Of a stretch of 64,000 nt of DNA, positions 31,785 through 39,741 are shown piece by piece. A model generated the notes under the pieces. It had not been told where the DNA came from. It made no database searches and was given only the letters and a program-made list of their open reading frames with translations. Position numbers and translations under genes: made by a program. The first letter of the stretch is position 1, and each line of letters begins with the position of its first letter. Origin of the DNA: Gammaproteobacteria bacterium (GTDB lineage Bacteria; Pseudomonadota; Gammaproteobacteria; Methylococcales; Methylococcaceae); the NCBI GenBank assembly GCA_009922685.1, contig RFVA01000004.1, positions 1 to 64,000 on the forward strand, written 5' to 3'.

Positions 31785-31812
31785 TTGAAACTCTTCTAAC
31801 ACCTTTTATTTT
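31785..31812 (+). promoter_or_regulatory. Candidate sigma-70 promoter for the ZIP transporter gene
   Basis: TTGAAA (31785-31790) is followed after 16 bases by TATTTT (31807-31812), 31 bases before the ATG at 31844. Both hexamers are reasonable matches to sigma-70 consensus and the location between divergent genes fits. Confidence 0.4.
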
Positions 31813-31843
31813 TTTAAGCGACAACTCAGGATTTCTTTACTCT

Positions 31844-32764
31844 ATGTCACTTCCACCGCCGCCAGGGAACCCCCTTTGGTTTCGATCCCTGGGTGAACGC
31901 TATCGCTTGTTGCCACATTTAGGCCAGCGCCTCCTCGTCATCGGTCTCGCTGTGACTCTCTTATCCTTCATGATGGCGATGGTCTATGGGTCTCTAGATC
32001 GTGTTCTTGCCATTGGGATCATATCAACCGTTCTCGCAGGCTTAGCGACCGGCGTTGGAGCACTTCCAGTCCTCTGGGTGCGCGAGATCGATCAGAAGAT
32101 GCTCAATCTCTTATTAGGGGGCGCCGCGGGGGTCATGATGGCGGCCACTTCTTTTTCACTGATCGTTCCTGCAATTGCCGCGGGCAACCAACTTTGGCCG
32201 GGTTTGGGAGTCTATTACGTTGCTTTGGGTCTTCTTTTGGGGGCTGGCTTTTTGGTCTTTGCGGATCATTGGCTCCCTTTTGAAAAATACTTGGCACCGG
32301 GGGAGTCGTTTGATTCTCTCAGAAAAGTATGGCTCTTTATTGCGGCCATCACGCTTCACAATCTCCCTGAAGGTGGTGCGGTCGGAGTCAGTTTTGGTGG
32401 GGGTGACTGGCGCAGTGGGGTTTCTATTGCGCTTGCTGTCGCACTCCAGAATATCCCTGAAGGCCTTGCGGTGGCTTTGCCTTTAGTGGGGCTTGGCTAT
32501 CGGCGGGAAAATGCCGTGTTGATTGCTCTAATGACAGGGCTGATTGAGCCCGTCGGCGGTCTTTTAGGCCTCTTTATGGCAACGTCATTCTTACCGTTTA
32601 TGCCGATAGGGATGGCCATCGCTGCAGGCGCGATGCTCTTTGTCATCATGGATGACATCATCCCTGAAACGCAGTCTCAGGGTAAGGCGCGTTATGCGAC
32701 CTTTGCCGCCTTGATGGGATTCATTATCATGATGGTCCTTGATAACCTCATTGTGAGCTTGTAG
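31844..32764 (+). CDS. ZIP family divalent metal transporter
   Basis: This 306-residue inner-membrane protein has about eight hydrophobic segments. It carries the paired ZIP metal-site motifs: TLHNLPEGGAVGVSFG in TM4 and ALQNIPEGLAVALPL in TM5, with a later GLIEPVGGLLG. It probably imports zinc or other divalent metals; specificity cannot be read from sequence. The ATG at 31844 (MSLPPPPG) is chosen because the upstream open frame overlaps the divergent hydrolase gene and has no family similarity; AGGA lies 12 bases upstream. The stop adjoins the next lipoprotein gene. Confidence 0.9.
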   Translation: MSLPPPPGNPLWFRSLGERYRLLPHLGQRLLVIGLAVTLLSFMMAMVYGSLDRVLAIGIISTVLAGLATGVGALPVLWVREIDQKMLNLLLGGAAGVMMAATSFSLIVPAIAAGNQLWPGLGVYYVALGLLLGAGFLVFADHWLPFEKYLAPGESFDSLRKVWLFIAAITLHNLPEGGAVGVSFGGGDWRSGVSIALAVALQNIPEGLAVALPLVGLGYRRENAVLIALMTGLIEPVGGLLGLFMATSFLPFMPIGMAIAAGAMLFVIMDDIIPETQSQGKARYATFAALMGFIIMMVLDNLIVSL

Positions 32765-32772
32765 TGACCTCG

Positions 32773-33219
32773 ATGCGTTGCCTATTTCTCCTTTTTTTTG
32801 CGTGGATCTTAGGCTGTGGAGGCCAAAAAAACATCAATGACCCGTCTTCTGCCGCCAAAGGCCCAATGACGGTGATTTATCAAGGGCCTCTTAGCCCAGG
32901 CTCTATGTCCCCCATTCAGAGTCTTTGGGAAGTCGGAGATGTAGGAAAGGGAGTCACACCAGGGGCGGTTCAATTCACGCTCCGGCTGACTCTTGAGAAT
33001 GATCAGATCAAGACAGTGGTGGTGTCTAAGATGGAGGCCATGTGTGAGCCTTTCCCAAAATCACGCTCACTTCCAGGGCCCATCACGGTTGACACGACCT
33101 TCTTAGATGGTCGTCATACACACGAAACTGATCCTGCGAAACCTGATATCTGGCAGGGTTTTCAGCACGCCAAAGCGCTCAAAGAGCTCTGTCAACAGGC
33201 GGGGATTCCATTTGGCTGA
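32773..33219 (+). CDS. Small predicted lipoprotein, unknown function
   Basis: I do not recognise this 148-residue protein. It has a short lipoprotein signal with lipobox WILGC (Cys15), then a mature domain with SMSPIQSLWEVGDVGKGVTPGAVQF and a single internal Cys pair. It begins 8 bases after the ZIP stop and is followed by a rho-independent terminator, so it is likely the second and last gene of that transcript. The start is the ATG at 32773, not the GTG three codons upstream, because the signal peptide begins there. Confidence 0.6.
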   Translation: MRCLFLLFFAWILGCGGQKNINDPSSAAKGPMTVIYQGPLSPGSMSPIQSLWEVGDVGKGVTPGAVQFTLRLTLENDQIKTVVVSKMEAMCEPFPKSRSLPGPITVDTTFLDGRHTHETDPAKPDIWQGFQHAKALKELCQQAGIPFG

Positions 33220-33222
33220 TGA

Positions 33223-33245
33223 CTATCGTTGCGATAGCTTTTTCT
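33223..33245 (+). terminator. Rho-independent terminator after the ZIP-lipoprotein transcript
   Basis: CTATCG-TTG-CGATAG forms a 6-bp stem with a 3-base loop at 33223-33237 and is followed by CTTTTTCTT. It starts 3 bases after the lipoprotein stop. A second hairpin (CCTTGG with CCAAGG, 33255-33274) could serve the convergent mreB but lacks a clear T tract on that strand. Confidence 0.65.
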
Positions 33246-33297
33246 TAGAAATGCCCTTGGTCTCATCGCCAAGGCTTCGACTCAATGAATCTTTCGA

Positions 33298-33669
33298 TCA
33301 ACCCCAGCGTAAGAAGAGTTTGTTGAAGGACTTGACGTCCTCAATAACGGTTCCGGTTCCTCTGGCCACGGCCGACAAGGGATCTTCGGTGACGTGAACC
33401 TCTAGACCTGTTTCTTCATTGATCCGTTGCGCCAAGCCCTTAAGGAGGGCGCCACCCCCGGTGAGATGGATGCCGCGAACGATGAGGTCACTGGTTAATT
33501 CGGCGGGCGTCACCTCAAGCACGTTAAGGATCGACTTTAAAATACTGCTCGCTGCAGGTTCGATAGCGAGGCGGACCTCTTCAGGTGTCAATTCAATCGC
33601 TCTCGGTTTTCCAAGGGTGAGATCGCGTCCACGCGCCGAATAGTTTTCGATATCGTTGACGGGCATCAC
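33298..33669 (-). pseudogene. mreB: mreB, C-terminal fragment (gene broken by internal deletion)
   Basis: This is the C-terminal third of MreB, the actin-like protein that organises sidewall synthesis. Visible parts are the domain RGRDLTLGKPRAIELTPEEVR, DLIVRGIHLTGGGALLKGLA (the ATP-binding LTGGGALL) and VTEDPLSAVARGTG. Homology continues upstream of the ATG at 33669 in the same frame through LVGDRTGEEIKCIAGS to about 33725. It then stops abruptly at the junction with the N-terminal fragment, which is in a different frame. About 40 residues of the conserved middle are missing. Confidence 0.85.
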
Positions 33670-33713
33670 CGACCCAGCAATACATTTGATTTCTTCACCG
33701 GTTCGATCACCGA

Positions 33714-34193
33714 CTAGAAAACGGCGTTGAGTTTTTGGCCTGCCGATTCCTTGACGTCCAGCCCTGCGCCTATGGCTGCCGCAATTGGTTGTGAAAGGAG
33801 GAAAACTTTACGGGCATGGGTTTCTGCAATCGCCGCACAAACGGCGCGCTTTTCAACGTCAGTCACCCCATTTGGGAGGCTGATAACGACATTTCGAGGA
33901 ACCTTGTGGGCTCCAACGACGGTATTGATGAAGCGTTTCAACATGCCGGCAGTCATGTCGAAATCAGCGATCACGCCATCTCGGATAGGACGAATGGTGC
34001 TCAGCTCGGGGTGAACCTTTCCCATCATGGCACGAGATTCGGACCCCACCGCAATGATATCCCGCTGCACGTGATCAAAGGTGACGATGGAGGGTTCGTT
34101 AAGAAGGACCCCTTTGCCCCTGACAAAAATCAGGGTATTGGCGGTGCCAAGATCAATGCCTAGGTCGATGCGTGGAAAAAAATAACTGAGCAT
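33714..34193 (-). pseudogene. mreB: mreB, N-terminal fragment (gene broken by internal deletion)
   Basis: This is the N-terminal part of MreB: DLGIDLGTANTLIFVRGKGV (phosphate-1 loop), LNEPSIVTFD, RPIRDGVIADFDMTAGMLKRFI and KVPRNVVISLPNGVTDVEKRA. It reads to LDVKESAGQ and then six unrelated residues to a stop at 33714-33716. The next expected segment, containing the phosphate-2 motif DIGGGTTE and the FDEAIINY helix, is absent; the sequence resumes with RRF-LVGDRT in another frame. The likely start is the ATG at 34193 (MLSYFFPRIDLG). No mreC or mreD follows, which is also unusual. Confidence 0.88.
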
Positions 34194-34356
34194 GGTGTCA
34201 TGTGGTTGCTGCCAACGAACAACGAAGCTGGACACTCTGGGGTCCATGGCTCTGATGAAAGAGGCCTAAGAGCGATATCAATGAATAGATTACATTCTGC
34301 ACAATGCCCTCATCCCGCGCAAGGCAAAAGGGGCGTTTGGTCTGGGTAATAGGGCG

Positions 34357-35754
34357 CTAATGCCGTCTGGTGTGATCTAAGACCTGATGCCGGTAGACCT
34401 TTGCGGTGAGTAGAAAAACAGCGCCAATGATCAGGCTTCCCAACATTATGAAGAGCAATCCATGCCAGAAGGCATGATTCATGATGGATCGTGATCTGAT
34501 TTCTGCCTGCCGAGCCGCCTCATCGACGATGTGTGTGAGTCGCTCAAGTTGTTCAGGAGCCAACAAAGGTTCCAGTGTTTTAAGGAGTTGGGTCAGACGC
34601 TCTGCCATCTCTTCAATTTTGGCGGCGGACTCCTCGTAATCTTTGATTCTAAAGGGGGTGTCATTCGCCTTGTCATTGGCCGGCTTTTTTCGGACTTCAG
34701 TGAGGACCGATTCATAGGTTTTCAGCATGGCATTGGTTGCATCGGCCATTTTACTGCCTTCACCAAATGTATCGCCGAAGGTGCTGGCCAAATGACCGAG
34801 TTCGCTTTGTTCCTTCGTGAGCGCCATCAGGATTTTTTCTCGTTCCTCGCGAATGAGCGCAGGCATCATTTCAGCGGTCTTCCCGACTTGGCTGCTGGCT
34901 TTGGCAATTTCTTGTGTGCTCTCGACAAAATGCTTCACTTCGGGGACTCGGCCGGTGCGGGCAGTCAGGAGCTCCATTTGCCATTCCATCAGTTGTGGAA
35001 TGCGCTTGCCCATAAAAAGGGTTCTCTCGCCAAAGAGGCGTGTCTCAGTGAGCTCCCGTGTGGCCGGGTCAAGGCTGGCCAGTGGATCAAGATCCAATAA
35101 AGAGAAAACACTCGAATGAGTGGTATCGACCTGTTTAGATTGGTCTCCCTTGTCAAGAATCTGGTTGACCAGGGTAATATTAGCGAGTTCTGCAAAACCT
35201 CTTTCTTTTTGAGGATTCAGCTTATGCCAAGTTTGGACGGCCGTAGAGAGTTCATTCATCTGGTCTTGGGCAAGAATCGTCACGCCCAAGGCACGTATAT
35301 CCTGATAGGCGTCATTCACGACCTTTTCAAGCCGGTCAACAGAGTCACCAAATTCCATCGGACGCCAGTATTCACGAATACTGGTCTTAACGGATTCGGT
35401 GTAGACGATCATGCTGACGAGATTAGCCAGAGGATTAGATCCCGTGGCGAGCGAGACCATATCGGTTGCAATCTTGAGTTTGGCCATTACCAAGAACTCT
35501 CGAGTTACCGGTTCGCCGTTACGCTTTAATGATTCTGTGGCCACACTGGAGCTGATGATAAAGTTATCCGCAAACCGTAATATATTTTCCTGTAAGTCCA
35601 CGGGATCATAGGTCTTATCAGGCTCAAAACCACGTGCAATGGCTCTGACAGCAACGATCGGTAATTCCGCTGCTTTTTCAAAGAGAGTGCAGGCTGAGAG
35701 GCTTGCGATCATGATGGTCAGAAGCCCCATCAGGATCAAAGGCAATGGGCGCAT
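34357..35754 (-). CDS. Large predicted lipoprotein with C-terminal membrane segment, unknown function
   Basis: I do not recognise this 465-residue protein. It has a lipoprotein signal with lipobox SLSAC (Cys22), a mostly helical body with a basic/acidic, coiled-coil-like region (about residues 270-415, containing repeats rich in Glu, Lys and Ala), and a hydrophobic segment near the C-terminus (HGLLFIMLGSLIIGAVFLLT, about 430-450). A lipid-anchored N-terminus plus a C-terminal transmembrane helix would tether both ends to membrane. It stands alone on its transcript, downstream of the divergent GDT1-family gene. Function not inferred. Confidence 0.65.
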   Translation of the reverse strand: MRPLPLILMGLLTIMIASLSACTLFEKAAELPIVAVRAIARGFEPDKTYDPVDLQENILRFADNFIISSSVATESLKRNGEPVTREFLVMAKLKIATDMVSLATGSNPLANLVSMIVYTESVKTSIREYWRPMEFGDSVDRLEKVVNDAYQDIRALGVTILAQDQMNELSTAVQTWHKLNPQKERGFAELANITLVNQILDKGDQSKQVDTTHSSVFSLLDLDPLASLDPATRELTETRLFGERTLFMGKRIPQLMEWQMELLTARTGRVPEVKHFVESTQEIAKASSQVGKTAEMMPALIREEREKILMALTKEQSELGHLASTFGDTFGEGSKMADATNAMLKTYESVLTEVRKKPANDKANDTPFRIKDYEESAAKIEEMAERLTQLLKTLEPLLAPEQLERLTHIVDEAARQAEIRSRSIMNHAFWHGLLFIMLGSLIIGAVFLLTAKVYRHQVLDHTRRH

Positions 35755-35914
35755 CTTTTTTTGAAATAGAAAAAGTGGAGGAGTGGGTGGAGGAGGGTGT
35801 TATGCAAGGATAGCCTTGTTTTTTAAATCTGCCGAGCGGAATTCTAAGCCGTCCGAGTCAAACGGTGATGTAAAAGAATGAGTCAATCGCTGTTCAGCAA
35901 CCTGATTAAACGCC

Positions 35915-36610
35915 ATGCCATGCCCCATCATTCATAGTCTTCTTGATCCCTTGACTACCGCAATGGGGGCCGTCCCCCCCACCCAAGCGATTCAAGCAGT
36001 GGGTAGCTCAGCGCTTTTGGTTGCGGCAGCTGAATTTGGCGATAAAAGCCAAATGGTCGCGATGGCCTTGGCGTCTCGTCATCGCCATTGGCCTGTCTTT
36101 TGGGGGGCCACCATCGCGTTTTCGTTGCTGAATGTCATCGCCGTCCTGTTTGGGTCTATGGCAAATCAGTGGTTGCCGGCGCCGCTCTCGGCCTTGTTGG
36201 TCTCAGGTCTCTTTCTTCTATTTGGACTCCGTTACCTTTTGGATGGCGGCGAAGACACGGATGACGTTCATCAGGAAAAGCGAGGTCACGGGGTTCTTAT
36301 GACCACTTTCATGATGATCTTTCTCGCAGAACTCGGAGATAAGACCCAATTCGCTGTGGCCGGTCTCAGCGCTTCTGAGCCTCCCTTTTGGGTTTGGGTG
36401 GGATCGACCCTTGGGCTGTCGCTCACCTCAGCACTTGGAATTTGGGCGGGACGAATGCTCTATCGCCGTCTTTCACCCCGCATCATCAACCGTTGTGCAG
36501 GGGTTCTATTTATTCTTTTCGCTGGCTATGCGTTCAACGAAGCCCTGGGGGAGGGTGGGATTGAAACGATGATGTCTGCCTTCGATCTCAGTCTGATTCA
36601 GCGCCATTAA
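35915..36610 (+). CDS. TMEM165/GDT1 family (UPF0016) cation transporter
   Basis: This membrane protein has the two inverted ExGDK motifs that define the family: AAEFGDKSQMVAMAL (about 40-54) and LAELGDKTQFAVAGL (about 140-154), each in a three-helix half, separated by an acidic loop (EDTDDVHQEKRGH). Bacterial members export manganese or exchange cations; I cannot tell which ion. The ATG at 35963 (MGAVPPTQA) is an alternative start. The stop overlaps the end of the convergent ypjD-like gene by 4 bases. I see no yybP-ykoY manganese riboswitch upstream. Confidence 0.9.
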   Translation: MPCPIIHSLLDPLTTAMGAVPPTQAIQAVGSSALLVAAAEFGDKSQMVAMALASRHRHWPVFWGATIAFSLLNVIAVLFGSMANQWLPAPLSALLVSGLFLLFGLRYLLDGGEDTDDVHQEKRGHGVLMTTFMMIFLAELGDKTQFAVAGLSASEPPFWVWVGSTLGLSLTSALGIWAGRMLYRRLSPRIINRCAGVLFILFAGYAFNEALGEGGIETMMSAFDLSLIQRH

Positions 36611-37434
36611 ACACGATGGAGAATGAGCTCGATCACGAGCTTACTGCCGAAATAGGCCAGCATCAAAAAGACGAAGCCTAAAAGAGTCCAACGAATCGCG
36701 AACTGCCCTCGCCATCCATAGCGTATCCGGCCTAAAAGAAGCCCTGCAAAGACCACCCAGGCGAGTATGGAGAGAATTGTTTTATGGGCGAGATGTTGGG
36801 CAAAGAGGTTATCTAGAAAAATAAATCCCGAGATCAACGACAAGCCAAGGATCGCCCAGCCGGCCGCAATTAATTGGAACATGAGCGTTTCCATGCTCTC
36901 GAGGGAGGGGAGCGATCGAATGAGAAGACCGCTCGGGTTTCGCTTTCTAAGACAAGCTTCTTGAAGGGCTAAAAGGAGTGCCTGAATGGCTGCGATATTC
37001 AAGAGGCTGTAGGCCATCAGCGAGGCGAGAATGTGGGTGGCCATTGCGGGCCCTTGATCTCTTAAGGTCCTTGCAGGCTCTTGGTAAAAGAGGGTTAAGG
37101 TCAGAATAATGATGGCAATCGGATAGGTGACAAGACCCAGTTTATCGATCGGTTTGAATAGGGCGGCAATGACTAAAATGGCATTGATGCCAAAGGAAAC
37201 CAGTGACAATGCGCTCATGAAGCTCACATTGAGCCCTTCAGGGACTATATTCGCTTTGAACAGGAGCCAACCATGCGAGGCAACGGCTAAGGCACCTAAA
37301 GGAAGGTAGCGCCAATGGGAGTCCCATCGCGACGAATCATGGGGTTTTTTCCTGGCTCTTATGGACTGTAGCAAGACGCCAAGTGCCATGAGGTACGTCA
37401 GTAGAGTGATCGTTGTGGATGAAGCAGTGGACAT
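36607..37434 (-). CDS. ypjD: YpjD-like inner-membrane protein (cytochrome c assembly/CcsA family)
   Basis: This 275-residue protein has about eight hydrophobic segments. It has the family patterns THILASLMAYSLLNIAAIQAL, LFAQHLAHKTILSILAWVVF and IRYGWRGQFAIRWTLLGFVFL, as in YpjD/CorE proteins that sit divergently upstream of ffh in gammaproteobacteria. It resembles the cytochrome c synthetase CcsA/CcmC domain, but YpjD has been linked to divalent-metal resistance and no heme role is shown. The position next to ffh supports the name. Confidence 0.85.
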   Translation of the reverse strand: MSTASSTTITLLTYLMALGVLLQSIRARKKPHDSSRWDSHWRYLPLGALAVASHGWLLFKANIVPEGLNVSFMSALSLVSFGINAILVIAALFKPIDKLGLVTYPIAIIILTLTLFYQEPARTLRDQGPAMATHILASLMAYSLLNIAAIQALLLALQEACLRKRNPSGLLIRSLPSLESMETLMFQLIAAGWAILGLSLISGFIFLDNLFAQHLAHKTILSILAWVVFAGLLLGRIRYGWRGQFAIRWTLLGFVFLMLAYFGSKLVIELILHRV

Positions 37435-37447
37435 GGGATGTGCTCTT

Positions 37448-37475
37448 TCACGAAGCCTCTAGTCTGGCATAATGC
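37448..37475 (+). promoter_or_regulatory. Candidate promoter for ffh
   Basis: TTTCAC (37448-37453) and CATAAT (37470-37475) are separated by 16 bases, and the -10 is preceded by TGG, an extended -10 form. It lies about 55 bases before the ffh ATG, in the divergent ypjD-ffh gap. Confidence 0.4.
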
Positions 37476-37528
37476 GCGATCTAGATGAAGCACCTGCTTC
37501 GCCCGCAAAGATTCATGGATGTACGCCG

Positions 37529-38896
37529 ATGTTTGACAATCTCACCGAACGCTTAACTCAGTCCCTCAAAAAGATTCGTGGTCAGGGCCGTCTGACGGAG
37601 GCCAATATCCAAGATACGCTTCGGGAAGTTCGAATGGCGCTTCTTGAAGCTGACGTAGCGCTTCCTGTGGTCAAGGATTTTATCGAACAGGTCAAGGATA
37701 GGGCGCTGGGTCAAGATGTTCAGTCTAGCCTTTCACCAGGTCAATCCTTCATCAAAATCGTCAACGAAGAATTGATTCGGGTGATGGGTAATGCCCATGA
37801 AAAGCTGAATTTGGCCACCCAGCCGCCGGCGGTTATTTTGATGGCAGGACTTCAGGGGGCCGGTAAGACAACGACCGTCGCTAAACTCGCAAAATGGCTT
37901 AAAGAGAACGAAAGAAAAAGTGTGGTGGTCGTCAGCGCAGACGTTTATCGTCCGGCCGCGATCGACCAGCTTAAGACCTTAGCGGCTGAAGTCGGCGCTG
38001 ATTTCTTCCCGAGTGATCCTTCAGAAAAACCGATCGACATAGCCCGTAGCGCCCTTGAGCATGCACGTAAGCGCTACAAAGATGTATTAATCATCGATAC
38101 CGCCGGCCGATTAGGGGTTGATGACGTCATGATGGCTGAAATCCAGCAGCTTCACCGTGAATTGAAGCCCATTGAAACCTTATTCGTCGTGGATGCCATG
38201 ACCGGTCAGGATGCAGCCAATACGGCCAAGGCCTTTGGTGATGCTCTCCCATTGACCGGTGTTATTCTCACCAAAACGGATGGTGATGCACGGGGGGGTG
38301 CGGCGCTCTCCGTTCGTCATATTACGGGTACCCCCATCAAATTTTTAGGGGTAGGTGAAAAGACCGCAGCCCTTGAGCGTTTCCATCCCGATCGGATTGC
38401 TTCGAGAATTCTTGGTATGGGCGATATGCTCAGCCTGATTGAAGAAGCTGAACGGACGATTGACAAGACGAAAGCTGAAAAGCTCGCAAAAAAGATTCAG
38501 AAAGGCAAAGCCTTCAACTTCGTTGACTACTATGATCAGTTACAACAACTGAAGAGTATGGGTGGTTTGAGCGCGATGATGGATAAGCTTCCTGGCATGG
38601 GTAACGTTCCCCAAAACATCAAGGAGAAAGTTAACGATAATGAGTGGCAACGCCAGATCGTGATGATCGACTCGATGACCCGTAAAGAACGTTTGGATCC
38701 TGATCTGATCAATACCTCTCGCAAGGAAAGGATTGCTCGTGGCGCTGGATCGAATCTTCAGGAAGTGAACAAGATGCTGAAACAGTTCGATCAGATGCAG
38801 AAGATGATGAAAAAGCTTAAAGGCGGCAACCTCATGAATATGATGCGTGGCGCAAAGGGCAACATGGGCCGAAACATGAATTTTAGAGGGATGTGA
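37529..38896 (+). CDS. ffh: Signal recognition particle protein Ffh
   Basis: This 455-residue SRP54 GTPase targets inner-membrane proteins with 4.5S RNA and FtsY. It has the N domain LTERLTQSLKKIRGQGRLTE, GTPase G1 GLQGAGKTTTVAKLA, the DTAGRL motif, TKTDGDARGG and GVGEKTAALERFHPDRIA, then the methionine-rich M domain (MLKQFDQMQKMMKKL, MMRGAKGNMGRNMNFRGM). I use the ATG at 37529 (MFDNLTERL), where the family starts, not the codon at 37472. Confidence 0.96.
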   Translation: MFDNLTERLTQSLKKIRGQGRLTEANIQDTLREVRMALLEADVALPVVKDFIEQVKDRALGQDVQSSLSPGQSFIKIVNEELIRVMGNAHEKLNLATQPPAVILMAGLQGAGKTTTVAKLAKWLKENERKSVVVVSADVYRPAAIDQLKTLAAEVGADFFPSDPSEKPIDIARSALEHARKRYKDVLIIDTAGRLGVDDVMMAEIQQLHRELKPIETLFVVDAMTGQDAANTAKAFGDALPLTGVILTKTDGDARGGAALSVRHITGTPIKFLGVGEKTAALERFHPDRIASRILGMGDMLSLIEEAERTIDKTKAEKLAKKIQKGKAFNFVDYYDQLQQLKSMGGLSAMMDKLPGMGNVPQNIKEKVNDNEWQRQIVMIDSMTRKERLDPDLINTSRKERIARGAGSNLQEVNKMLKQFDQMQKMMKKLKGGNLMNMMRGAKGNMGRNMNFRGM

Positions 38897-38958
38897 TGCC
38901 CCTCCTTTGAGAGAGGAGGCTCTTAGGATTCGTGAACTTGTTTGAAGACGCTTGGATC

Positions 38959-39738
38959 TTATGGGTCTAGTCTATTCTCAAGAACGACAAACCAGGGCCT
39001 CTGCTCTGTAGGTTTTAAAAATCCCTTTTGCCCTAATGGGATCTTGGTTTTTGAAACCGAATTCCGAACATTACCTCCTATCGTCAGCAAGTAATCCTTG
39101 TTTTTCTCAACCACAATGTCGCAGTGAAGTTTTGCGTGTCCCATCAACACCGTACTGGTGTTGAGGTGGTCATAGACTGGAATGAAGCCATGCGATCCTC
39201 TCGTGGCACATATGAGGTCGCCTTCTTCAGGGGAGTATTCGGTAATTTTGTGAGTTGCAAAGGCGGCTGATGGATTCCCTTGAGTAAAATACCGAATGTA
39301 ATTCCAGTGGGCATCGGATCCTGGAAATTCACCGCGGCTTAAGCCCGCTGCCTGCATGACATAACTGATGAAAGCTGCAGACCATGGTTGTTTGCAGTCG
39401 AACCCATCTAGGCCGGGTTTCCCTACGCTGCTCCAATAAACACGGACTCTGCTGGACCAAGGATCCCCGTCATCCTCCCAATGACCGACATGTGGAATAC
39501 TTTCACCGGTGCTATCGAGCTGGATCGTTTGGCGACCAAAAAAATCCCACTCTGCTTCTGCCCTTTTGATGATCTCTTGTGATCGCGTTGGCCGTCCATT
39601 TTTTTTGTGGGCGCCGGTAGGCTCCGTCTGAGCCGCATCATTACTGGCTGTCGTTGGTTTCTTTTTTCCTGTACAGCCCTCCAATTGAGGGATCAAGCAA
39701 AAGGTCAAGAGGAGGGTTAGAAGCTTCAGATGATGCAT
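38959..39738 (-). CDS. DUF2272 secreted cysteine-hydrolase-like lipoprotein
   Basis: This 259-residue protein has a lipoprotein signal with LEGC (Cys22) and a DUF2272 domain: WDFFGRQTIQLD, GFDCKQPWSAAFISYVMQAAG (Cys114 region) and LMGHAKLHCDIVVEKN. The Cys and His are placed as in NlpC/P60-type papain-fold hydrolases, to which DUF2272 is related, suggesting cell-wall or peptide cleavage in the periplasm; that is inference. It lies 3 bases downstream of another secreted cysteine-hydrolase-like gene in the same direction, so the two may be co-expressed. Confidence 0.72.
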   Translation of the reverse strand: MHHLKLLTLLLTFCLIPQLEGCTGKKKPTTASNDAAQTEPTGAHKKNGRPTRSQEIIKRAEAEWDFFGRQTIQLDSTGESIPHVGHWEDDGDPWSSRVRVYWSSVGKPGLDGFDCKQPWSAAFISYVMQAAGLSRGEFPGSDAHWNYIRYFTQGNPSAAFATHKITEYSPEEGDLICATRGSHGFIPVYDHLNTSTVLMGHAKLHCDIVVEKNKDYLLTIGGNVRNSVSKTKIPLGQKGFLKPTEQRPWFVVLENRLDP

Positions 39739-39741
39739 AGC

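Noticed and set aside
35801-35824. Hairpin CAAGG-ATAG-CCTTG followed by six T between divergent genes
   Set aside because: It is terminator-like on the plus strand, but no plus-strand gene lies upstream of it; a short untranslated transcript would be needed, and there is no promoter evidence.
35755-35914. Possible yybP-ykoY manganese riboswitch before the GDT1 gene
   Set aside because: The conserved loop sequences of that riboswitch are not present.
38901-38919. CCTCCT/AGGAGG hairpin after ffh
   Set aside because: Six-bp stem without a T tract on either strand; too weak to call a terminator.
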